DNA of 64,000 nt from Seison nebaliae (taxonomy: Eukaryota > Rotifera > Pararotatoria > Seisonacea > Seisonidae), in contig JALJEE010003211.1 in NCBI GenBank assembly GCA_023231475.1, positions 1 through 64,000 of the forward strand, written 5' to 3'. How positions within the stretch are numbered: the stretch's first letter is position 1; every line of letters begins with the position of its first letter. Below are positions 36,507 to 45,967 of this stretch, piece after piece. Made by a program: the position numbers and the translations under genes. The notes under the pieces were generated by a model. That model did not search any database, was not told the DNA's origin, and was given only the letters and a program-made list of their open reading frames with translations.

Positions 36507-38926
36507 TAGAAATTGATGATTCGTTCAAACGGAAAATATTTTCAATGGAAAGATTCTTAATTCGTATCGTCAAATCTTAAACGTGATAAACTTCCAGACA
36601 ATTGAGATAACGACACATCGCACTTAATCTCTATAGATGAATGTCGAATGTCATGAAATTGAATGAGGTGAAGTTAAATTCATTACAACTTAATCGTCGA
36701 ATGTTCTTCATTCGAAAGGTTATGATCTTTTATTTCACATTTCATTTAATGTCGATATCCATCTCTGACAATCGGACAACTTCATATGACTCACTCCCTC
36801 TTATGTAACGAGGAGAATGAAAGAGTCATTCAATTTCATTAAATTATTGTGGTGGGTATAATTGACGAGAGAACGAAAGAGAAAAAATAGTATTCGTTCA
36901 TTTGTTTAAGGTGACTTTAGTTCTATGATTCTTAGACATTGAGGCGTAAGTAGTTAGGATGAATTTAAACTATGAAATTTTTAATTACAGGACAAATGCA
37001 AATGGGGAGCGTTCTTTCGAAAGGAAATTTACGAAATGTTCCTACCATAATTTATTGAGTTAATTCCATTTATATTCTTCATTCTTGAAATATCAGCATA
37101 TTAATACTGTCAGAACAGAAGTTCATTCTCTAGTCATAGTCTTTTCATTCCATCAACCAATTATCAAACAAGAAAATAATTGGGAATCTCCCAATTTTAA
37201 TCGGAAATTCATATGGAAATTCAAGGATAGTCTTTTTCATAATAATTGATAATTTTTCCAATTGTTAGATCGTTTCAAATCAGTTTCTTTTTATAACTAT
37301 ATATATAGTTGCCCATAATAGAGTAGGACTAAATTAATCGATCGGTTGAAGATAATTCGAAAAAATTATAAATAGTGGCACTTGAACAAATGTGTAGAAA
37401 GTTGGAAGATACAACAATCTTCACATCTGCTTTGATAGAGCCGCAAGAGGAGGTAGTCCCAAAAATAGTCAAATTAAGTATGTAACATATTTTGAAGGGG
37501 GGATGACACATTAAATTAATTGCAATTTCTCTCGATAATTTTTAAAATCGTTTGTTTAATATTAAATTTTTTTTAGAGAATATATAAATAATTAAAAAGG
37601 AATTAAAAATGAATTTAGTTGATAGGAGGAGAGAATTGTAGAATATCTTTCCCATTCAATTTTCAATCATTTTTTTAGGAGGAATACTTAACTGTTCTCA
37701 TCACAATTCAGGTTACTCGCAGAAATAGTGATGATGATGAAAATAATAATAATGATAAAAGATGATGATGTTGATGATGAAAGAAGAGGAGAAAATGAGT
37801 AAGAATTATCAAAGCAAAGAATGATAGTTTGATGGAGGAGTACTGATGATAAAGTGCTTGGCACTAGAAGAGTACTGGAATATATTGTCTTTCTTCTATA
37901 TATCGAGAAGAAAGGAAGAAATATGAATATTGATATAATTGTCATTATGTGATCGATGAAAAAAGACAGAAGAAGATAGATATGAACCATATTGGTGTTC
38001 ATCATCATCATCTTCTTTTCTTCTTCATTCAACTGCTGTTCTGCCCATTCCTTCCTTTCTTCAATTGGAACAGTCTGACACATGTTTCTATTGTTTTAAT
38101 AATAAGAAAACGTCATCAATTGGGAGGTAACTGCTGCACCGGCTGCATTTATGGAATTTATGGGTGGAGATCTATAAATGGTGAATAGAACGAAGTAGAT
38201 CATCACTATTTCATCTTACTTTCTTCTTTTTTGTTTCATCATTCATTCTCATTCGATCATCTCCTTTCCTTAAAAAAATTCAATTATCATTCACTGGTAT
38301 TTCCCATTGAAACATCAGAACGAATAGTTAGAGAAATGGAATTTTTCCTTTTGGAATAACCATATCATCTGAGATGGAATTGTTGAACCAATGGAAATTC
38401 CAATAGGTTCGATGACATCATTTTCTAAACAGGAGACATACTTATATGATTCTTTCATCGCTTTTGATTGTTGCTCACAGTGTTTTGGTGCATCGGCTCC
38501 TTCACCATTCGTCACTTACTCTTCTAAATGTGAATTAATTTCATGACGACGATGATGGTGATGATTATGATGATGATGATGTTAACGTATGAATCAATTG
38601 CCGAATGACATGCGAGTTTCAATCAAAAGTGAGATGGACATCGACTCTCTTCGAGAGGAATTTTCTATAATTTTTCCATTAATATATCTCTGCCATGTTA
38701 CTGCCAAAATGAATGACCCAAATCTGGTTGTTAGGCAGAATGTTGATTGTTTTCATTAAATGTCTTGTTCCCAAAGAGTTTCCACTTTGATCATGAATAT
38801 ATTTGGAGGATTCATATGTCATCCGTATACTCCCCTCTGGCATTTATGACAACAATCAAACATTCTACTTAACTTTCTAATTCGGCACGATTACAGCATC
38901 CTCTTCAGCGACATCGACTCCAGAGA
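36507..38926. other. 2.4-kb region between the type II protein and the GPCR
   Basis: Contains the weak minus-strand candidate listed at 37688-38515 and a (GAT)-rich tract around 38555-38583. The rest is AT-rich without gene signals. Confidence 0.4.
37688..38515 (-). CDS. Possible small unrecognised multi-exon gene
   Basis: Three minus-strand blocks look coding but could not be joined with certainty. At 38510-38370 there is APKHCEQQSKAMKESYK, then YVSCLENDVIEPIG. At about 38170-38115 there is PPINSINAAGAAVTSQLMT. At 38083-37990 there is TVPIEERKEWAEQQLNEEEK. No start codon is clear for the first block. The paired cysteines and small-residue segment hint at a small organellar or membrane protein, which is speculation. 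Confidence 0.25.
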
Positions 38927-40078
38927 ATGATGAGAAAACGACGGAGAAATTATATTGACACATCAAACCTTTCGTCATTCCTTCGTCCTTTCCTGTGGAA
39001 GAGCATTTCTTTCAAAGAACACAAATGTTCTTCGTTCAACATTCTCATCCTTTTTTCTATTTTTATTCTTTTTCCGATGGATTGCATAACTTTCCGTCGA
39101 ATAGTTTACACGTTCAATTTCGATATTCCAATCACTTTGCATACGATTGGAACTATCTTAAATTTGTGGACAATCATTGTGATATTCCGGTCGAAATTAC
39201 GATTCTATTCTTATTTCAATTTCATTTTGGCCATGTCATTCATGAATCTCACAAATTGCATCATCAAATTTGCCAGAATTGTCGGATATAAATATTTCGA
39301 TATGAACATTTACAATTTGTGGAAACCGGGTGAATATATTCTGAAACATGTCCAATATACCACAACCGATGTCACACATAATATGAGCGTTGCTAGTGCT
39401 GTGGAACGTGTCATTCGCATTTATAATCCAGTCAAAGCGAATAATATGTGTTCATATATCAAATCAATTTTCTTCATATTTTTCGTCATACTTTTCTGGG
39501 TTATAGTCAACGTTTTCATCGTCAAATACAATGAACATATTCATGACAATATTTATAAGCATTACATCCTCTTAACTTATACGCAATGTCTACCAGCCTT
39601 TGCGATGGCAATCACAAATCTCTTCATCATTTTTATTGTTCAACAGAGAAAGAATGTCGATCGACGTTGTCGAAAATTTCGAGAGAGACAAAACAAAAAT
39701 AAATTTCGACCAAACGTCCATATTCCGTTATTGAGAACGGCAATCTCATTGCCCATCTTCTCAATGATATGTAACATTCCTTCTTATGTCTTAGAGATGA
39801 TATATGTCGACATACAATGTCATACCACTAATTATCTATGTCTCTGGCAATTACTATTAAAAACGGTTCATAGACTATTCGGAGTTTTCATGTTCTTCAT
39901 TATCTATGCCGTCAATAAACCGTTTCGTTCAGAAATTAATAATGGACTACGAAAAATTAAGAACCGTCATCAACACATTTCCAATCATTCCCATCGTATA
40001 TATCAACAACATCAACAACAACCAGAGCAACAACAACAACAACAACTGAATGAAAATCAGACATTTCTTTCTAATTAA
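38927..40078 (+). CDS. Intronless rhodopsin-like GPCR, orphan
   Basis: A 383-residue ORF with seven helices after a hydrophobic leader (about 36-52). TM1 is about 67-87 with Asn79. TM2 is about 96-114, without the usual Asp. TM3 is about 140-162 and ends ERVIRIYNP, a divergent DRY box. TM4 is about 179-199 with Trp191, TM5 about 213-238, TM6 about 270-293, and TM7 about 308-330, ending IIYAVNKPFRSEI where NPxxY would be expected. The TM3 disulfide cysteine is not evident. The tail ends in His/Gln repeats. The layout resembles invertebrate peptide receptors or lineage-specific chemoreceptors, and the ligand is unknown. A short upstream exon with another start is possible. Confidence 0.82.
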   Translation: MMRKRRRNYIDTSNLSSFLRPFLWKSISFKEHKCSSFNILILFSIFILFPMDCITFRRIVYTFNFDIPITLHTIGTILNLWTIIVIFRSKLRFYSYFNFILAMSFMNLTNCIIKFARIVGYKYFDMNIYNLWKPGEYILKHVQYTTTDVTHNMSVASAVERVIRIYNPVKANNMCSYIKSIFFIFFVILFWVIVNVFIVKYNEHIHDNIYKHYILLTYTQCLPAFAMAITNLFIIFIVQQRKNVDRRCRKFRERQNKNKFRPNVHIPLLRTAISLPIFSMICNIPSYVLEMIYVDIQCHTTNYLCLWQLLLKTVHRLFGVFMFFIIYAVNKPFRSEINNGLRKIKNRHQHISNHSHRIYQQHQQQPEQQQQQQLNENQTFLSN

Positions 40079-40599
40079 TAAAAATAAATTTTTGAAAAAA
40101 AAATTTCATGTCAATTTCTTTGAAAATGTACAGAAATCTTAAAAGTTGACCGAAGTAACAGATTCTTGAAGAGAAAGGTAAGAAAAATGAGAATTCTTTT
40201 CAGGCTATTTCTTTTTCGATAGTCTCATCAATAAATTTGATCGTTATTGGAAATTTGGATAAAAGTAATTTCCTTTATTTGTTGAAGATAAACAGGTTTT
40301 TTGTGACTCATCGTCTTTTAACATTCAACGATTACGTAATTTCTAAAATCTGATTATTTCCTGTTATTCCTTCCAAATATTTGTTCATTCATATTATAAC
40401 TGACCTCCGAGAACTCCATTGACTCATCTTCCTTCTCTCACAGTTTCCTGATGTTTCGTGGAAGATTCCTTATCCAAATGATCGTATGACTAACTTACAG
40501 TGTCCTTCTAACAACTGTCCGACTTCCATATAAATATCATAAAAAGAGGAAATTCTAAACTATTCAAACTAATAACTCTTCTTTTTTAGTTCAGACACA
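40079..40599. other. Spacer with the promoter of the WAP-type gene
   Basis: About 520 bases between two tandem plus-strand genes. It contains the TATA-like element at 40529. No other feature was seen. Confidence 0.5.
40529..40536 (+). promoter_or_regulatory. TATA-box-like element
   Basis: TATAAATA, 64 bases upstream of the ATG of the secreted WAP-type gene. It is the same octamer as the one before the glutaredoxin gene. Confidence 0.45.
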
Positions 40600-42065
40600 A
40601 TGTTCAATTATTTCAAACATCTTATCTTCCTCTTTCTCATTTCACAAGTATTCTCCGAAATCCAACAAACATCCAACTTATCCAAATTGGTGAACGAAGA
40701 GAAACCCACAAATTCATCAATTCATTCCCAACCAAACGATATTGTTGGAAATATCGAAGATAAGAAACATATTACCATAACGAACAAATCAGATGAAAAT
40801 AATAATTATCAACACTTACCAGTGACAGAAGTTATTCAAATTGAACCTGTTTCCATTTCGGAGGACATATCAATCGATGATAAACATACCATTCGAACTA
40901 CAACCACCAGATATGAAGCAGAGAAAGATAAAAAAGTGAAATTTCAAGATTTCTACCAAACTGACCAAGAAGTTTGTGAGAAGAACAGAATGAAAAAAAA
41001 AATGTTTGGTCATGAAGAATGGCTTCGTTTCACGACAGTTCTATGTATGGTTAATAAAAAATTAATAATAAAAAAGAAATATCATCAATTTCACTTAGGA
41101 AAAAGAATGTCCAAAAGATCAAGAATGTCGTTTGAACAAGGATGGAGAACCGATTTGTATCACAGGTAATTTTTCTTTTTTAATTTCAATTTCAAAATTT
41201 TGTTCTACTTTAATTTCAGGTGAACACTTCGGTTATTGTTTTCCTGCACCTCAAGTATGGTTTCTTGATGGAAAAGTAGGAAATCGAAGCAATGAAGAAA
41301 CTTATTGTACATATGACAGTGAATGTCAATTGAGTCAGAAATGTTGTATGATGCCAGATATGACGATGTCATTAGATAAAGATTCATTGTTTGATGATTG
41401 CTTCCAATCCAATGAGTTATTGTATCGTCTCAAATCAACCAAGAGATGTATCAGTTATATCCATTCAATTCTCGAATAATATCATAAAATTAAAATTTAA
41501 TTTCAGGAGCGTGTCCCCACGTTGGAATTGATTTCAGTAAAAACGAATGTGAATTCGGATACGAAAAAGATGAATTAGGTTGTCCATTGAACAAATGTTT
41601 CGATCCTTGTCAAGGAATTAAATGTCCAGATGGTTTTGAATGTTCTTATGAAACCGTCCAACAATACACAAAACGACATGATCTGGTAGTAAAACAGATT
41701 CAAGAACATTTATTTGGAGTACCGACTAAAACTGAACAAAATGAAAACTGTAAGAAATTTAGTTCGGTGGATTTATTCAAAAAAAACATTCACAATATTT
41801 TCAAAACATTCTCTTCCACGATGGGGAAATGTGCAAGAGGTTAATTCCATTTTACACATAAACATTCTATGAAAATTACGAAAATTTTATTCTAGTTAAA
41901 AAACCAGGAAGCTGTCCTACACCCTTCCTCCCCATCACTCCGATGACAACAACTTACAGTTTCTGTGAGAAGAAAATTGCCTGTTTGGACGATTTCCATT
42001 GTCCACAAACTGATAAATGTTGTTACAATCATCCATGTGGGAAGATTTGCATGGCAGCTGAATAA
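40600..42065 (+). CDS. Secreted multi-domain Cys-rich protein (WAP / antistasin-like)
   Basis: Five exons (40600-41049, 41099-41165, 41220-41453, 41507-41839, 41896-42065) give 417 residues. A signal peptide (FKHLIFLFLISQVFS) leads to about 120 polar residues, then Cys-rich modules. These are ECPKDQECRLNKDGEPIC, a WAP-like module (YCTYDSECQLSQKCCM), an antistasin-like stretch (CEFGYEKDELGCPLNKCFD followed by KCPDGFEC), and a C-terminal WAP domain (GSCPTP, then HCPQTDKCCYNHPCGKIC). Such modules commonly inhibit serine proteases or act in defence and the matrix. The target here is unknown. Introns are 49-56 bp. An AATAAA signal follows at 42121. Confidence 0.75.
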
Positions 42066-42615
42066 GACGAAATTTCAACATTTTCACATAAAACCTTCAT
42101 ATTTTTCATAAAATGTTTTAAATAAAAATAATTTTTTAAATTGAAAAAAAATTTATTTAAAACGAAACATCAAAAAAATATCTTGTCATAGAAAATTGAA
42201 TAAAAGTTGGTGATATATTATTTCTGCTACTAACAAGATGCGAACAGATAATAGCCATCGAGCGGCTCAATTTTTCGTACAATCCAAAAAAACATCAAGA
42301 AATTATTAAAGTATAGAACGGTAAAAATGATAATGGAAATAGTATCGGAGTAATATGAATGAAATAAAAAATAATAAGCTTTTCTCTTCAAATTTTAAAG
42401 TTTAAAAAAAAAGAGATGGGAAAAATGTTCAAACAAAAATTGGAAAACGTTTAAAAAAAATGATCTGGAGAAAAATATTTAGTTCTGTTATAAATCGTAA
42501 ATTATAAATTGTAAATACACAATTTAAGGAAAAAAAAATATTTTAAAGTTTAAAATTATCTTTAAAATAGGAACTTCATTTATTAATGTTTATGAAGAAT
42601 AAAATTATGAACGTT
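42066..42615. other. Spacer between convergent genes
   Basis: About 550 bases, very AT-rich. Contains AATAAA at 42121-42126, likely the polyadenylation signal of the WAP-type gene. Confidence 0.5.
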
Positions 42616-43371
42616 TCACATTGTCGATTTTTTTATGATAATGTCAGCAAGTAAAATCTTATACATGTCAATTCGACGATTTATATCATCCACTTTCTTC
42701 TCCATAATCTCATTTTTCTTCTTCAAATCATTCCTTCGATTAAACAGGTCTTGTTTGATCGTTTTCTTCTTCTCTCGGTATTTCATCGACGCTTCTTTTT
42801 TTAATCGTTTACGATTGGGGTTTTTTTTTATGTTCTTCCTAGAGGAAGTTGTTATGTCTTTATGAGAGATAAGATTCTCAAAATTTGTCGTTGTAAATTG
42901 ATCGATTGAAGACGAGGATGAGCCAGATGGAGAATTAGAAGCAAAAGATTCAGGAGATGATTCATCTCTATTGACGTGTTGGAACATCATCTTTGAACAA
43001 GAAATTCCTTCATCACTAACATTAGTTCCATCGTCTAGAGAGGGTGAGAAGTAATTCTCGAATGATTCTCCATTTGTCACATTAAATGACAAGTCGTCAT
43101 GTTCTAGTAAATGAGAATTTAGAGTTGGAAATAAATGACAATGACTGAGACGACGATCACAGCTCATGTAGCTATTTTCTTCGTAATTCAGTAATTGAAA
43201 ATCGTCGGATGATGTAAACAGATTCGTTTCATTCTCTGCTCCATCATCACAATTAATTTGATCAGCATTATAATGACGGAGATCATCATTATAATGTGTG
43301 AACGTTGATTGACACTCCGAATAGAGTGGAGCGTCGAACAACAAAATATCGCTGTTTACTTCCTTGGCCAT
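42616..43371 (-). CDS. ATF4: ATF4-type bZIP transcription factor
   Basis: A single coding exon of 251 residues. The C-terminal bZIP (about 186-244) reads RKRLKKEASMKYREKK, followed by a short zipper with KKKNEIMEKKVDDINRRI, in the ATF4/ATF5 style. An acidic Ser-rich activation region precedes it. SDEGISCS near 119-126, followed by ESSPESFASNSPSGS, mirrors the SGICMSPES degron region that beta-TrCP reads in ATF4. The invariant basic-region Asn position appears as Lys191, which is unusual. The leader carries two uORFs (separate entries) in the arrangement used for stress-induced translation. An acceptor-like TTCTTCACAG near 43530 suggests a 5' UTR intron. Confidence 0.78.
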   Translation of the reverse strand: MAKEVNSDILLFDAPLYSECQSTFTHYNDDLRHYNADQINCDDGAENETNLFTSSDDFQLLNYEENSYMSCDRRLSHCHLFPTLNSHLLEHDDLSFNVTNGESFENYFSPSLDDGTNVSDEGISCSKMMFQHVNRDESSPESFASNSPSGSSSSSIDQFTTTNFENLISHKDITTSSRKNIKKNPNRKRLKKEASMKYREKKKTIKQDLFNRRNDLKKKNEIMEKKVDDINRRIDMYKILLADIIIKKSTM

Positions 43372-43432
43372 AGTTTTCTACTTGTGTATTTTGGTGGCGG
43401 GTTGCCATTGTTAAACGATTGAATTGATTCAT
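43289..43432 (-). promoter_or_regulatory. Inhibitory uORF2 overlapping the ATF4-type start codon
   Basis: An ATG at 43432 opens a 47-codon frame that ends at a TAA at 43289-43291. It overlaps the main coding sequence by 83 nt in a different frame, so ribosomes translating it bypass the main ATG at 43371. The arrangement and overlap length match what is described for mammalian ATF4 uORF2. Confidence 0.75.
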
Positions 43433-43493
43433 GTTTTTCGAAAGAGAAGACGCTCGCCCGGTCAGTTGGACGTAAACTTGGTTTGTTAACCAA

Positions 43494-43502
43494 TTAAATC
43501 AT
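43494..43502 (-). promoter_or_regulatory. Minimal uORF1 of the ATF4-type gene
   Basis: ATGATTTAA encodes a two-residue peptide 61 nt upstream of uORF2. In ATF4 genes a very short first uORF lets ribosomes resume scanning, and under eIF2 phosphorylation they then skip uORF2. Confidence 0.65.
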
Positions 43503-44171
43503 ATTGATTTACACGTAATAAACGAATCTGTGAAGAAAGAAAAAAATGTCAATTATTATTAAATTAAAAATTATTGTAAAGATACAAAAAAATCTTTTGC
43601 TAGATACTAAGACATTCCATTTTAAAAGATTGAAATAGATTTAAAAAACATTTCCGATGAGAATGAAATTGAATGATATTGAGAAAATGGAATGATAAAA
43701 TAGAATGAAAAGAACATTTTAATAAAAAACCAAATGATTTACAATGAAAAATCGTCAAATGACAATGGGTGTAATTGTCTTCATTTGAGTTTCATAGATG
43801 AAATTTAAGGAAACCATGTGTGTCTTATAATAAGAGAATGAAATACTGTTAATATATGCAGATTTTTCGTTTCTAAATATTTGGCTTGCATAAAAAAATT
43901 TTTAGAAGATAAATAAATTTGTTTTATAATATAAAAATTTAAAGTAGTTGAAGCTTAAAATTAGAAGAATTAAAAAATATTAAAAAAAAGATAAAAAATT
44001 AATTAGGATCCACCGACTGCAATTGTTGGATGGTGAATAAGTAAATCTCTAATTTTCAATGTTAGCTCTTGCGACACACTATTTGTGAACAATTTTTTAT
44101 CGTTAGAAATTTATTAGCTACATTCTATAAAACGTAGAAAGTTAAATTCGTAGAGAATACGTGAAAGAGTT
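43503..44171. other. Divergent promoter region of ATF4-type gene and RanGAP1
   Basis: About 670 bases between divergent starts, AT-rich. No defined elements beyond the putative 5' UTR splice acceptor near 43530. Confidence 0.45.
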
Positions 44172-45967
44172 ATGTTGGTTTGTGTTTCTTTCTTTCTTTC
44201 TCATATACTCAATTGATTGTTTGATTTGACAGGTTGATTATGATTTATCATATTCGAGAATTATCGATATCGATGAGTTGAGTTGTGCGAATGAAGATCA
44301 ATTTTATTCTTCGACAAATGATATTAATGCGTTGTTGAAACGATTGAAGAATCGAGAAGGAGTTACAAGTATTCGATTAGAAGGTAATAGTTTTTCAGTA
44401 GCTGCATGTGATCTGATCAGTCGTGAATTGATTGAATTCCAATCGTTGAAACGATTAATTATGAATAATTGTTTCACTACTCGTGCGAAAGCAGAAATTC
44501 CACCTTGTCTACGATTCATTGGTGAGGGATTGATAGGAGCGGGATGTGTATTGACCGAACTCAATTTCTCTGATAATGCTTTTGGTCCGATTGGCATAGA
44601 GAATTTGGAGAATTTATTGAAATCGAAATGTTGTGAACATTTGAAGGAATTACGATTGAATAACAATGGATTGGGACCGGAAGGAACATCGAGTTTGGCG
44701 AATATTTTATTGGAGTCGGATTGTCGATCTCTTCGCGTGTTTATTTGTGGGAGAAATCGTGTAGAGAACAAAGGCGCATTTCGATTGGGGAAAATGTTTA
44801 ACGCAATGAAACATTTACAAGAAATTCAAATTATTCAAAATGGAATTAATCATGAAGGTTTAGTCAGTATTATAAAATCCATCGGTCAATTGCCAAATAT
44901 TCGTGTCATTAATTTATCTGACAACACTTTCAAACCTGAAACAATGACGACACTTTGTTCCATCTTATCTCATATTCCAACCATTGAATCAATTCTTATT
45001 AATGATTGTTGCATTGAAAATGATATGACATATGAGATGGTGAGAGCATTCCAAAAGAATAAAAAATCGTTAAAGAATCTCAATTCTTTATCACTTGCTG
45101 GTAATGAATTCACACAGAGAGCAGTCGATGGCGGATTATTAAAATTGACAGAGTGGTTAAATGTCTATATAAAAGAAAATGAATTGCCTAACGAATTTTA
45201 TACATCATCTCGAGCTATCGCTTTCCCTGATCTTAATGAAAATGATGAATTAGATGATTTCGACGATCTTCTAACTAAATGGTACGATTATCTCGATTCA
45301 CAATCACCGAAAATGGACTTGAAATTTCCGAACAATACCAAATGTCCAACCATCTATGAAATCGTCCGGAAACGTTTTCCTGATAATGATGCCATTGAAA
45401 AGTTTGCGTGTATTTTCTCCGTGCTCAATCCACGAGCCAATATCATCAATTACATAATGTCGACTGAACCATCCGCTCTCGTTTTTGGCGACTCTTTCGA
45501 ATATCTTCGAATTCTACTTGACGAAGTTTACAAAACAAAGAAAAGTACTCTAAGTATGGCAACATTATTCAGTAATTTCTATAATGCATTCGAACTGGTA
45601 ATGACAGGATTGGTAGAACGATCTAAATTAAATGAGGTGTCTCTTCTTCAATTCAATTCAATTTTTGCATTCCATCTACATTTGCTTCACGTTTAATTAT
45701 CTTCCTCATTTTCATATTTTTCATATGTCAATTCATTTTTAGATACCTGGTGCCAAATTGGACAAACGAATTAATAATCGGACAGTTTTTGTATTCTTTT
45801 TGATAGAATTGATCGACAGACAAAATGTTTTTCTATCACGAGTCACCATCAACATGTTGAGCGAACTGATAGTTTACGAATTACGATATGAGAAGAACTT
45901 GAAAATGGTCTATCTTTATCAAAAAATAATAATGGCTCTCATTAAATCCCCAGAAAAGACGACTTGA
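44172..45967 (+). CDS. RANGAP1: Ran GTPase-activating protein RanGAP1
   Basis: Exons 44172-44177, 44233-45690 and 45743-45967 give 562 residues. The N-terminal leucine-rich-repeat domain (about 25-315) contains the expected landmarks: EGLIGAGCVLTELNFSDNAF, LKELRLNNNGLG, the catalytic-arginine-type GRNRVENKGA, IQNGINHEG and VINLSDNTF. A short acidic segment (NENDELDDFDD) replaces the long acidic loop of vertebrates. A helical metazoan-type RanGAP1 C-terminal domain follows. The enzyme stimulates GTP hydrolysis by Ran at the cytoplasmic side of nuclear pores. The first exon, ATG TTG only, is inferred: it is the nearest in-frame ATG with a GTT donor, and another leader exon is possible. Introns are 55 and 52 bp. 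Confidence 0.93.

Noticed and set aside
44278-44300. Start of RanGAP1 at 44278
   Set aside because: The codon there is TTG; the frame is open upstream to an AG acceptor at 44232, so the start lies in an earlier exon.
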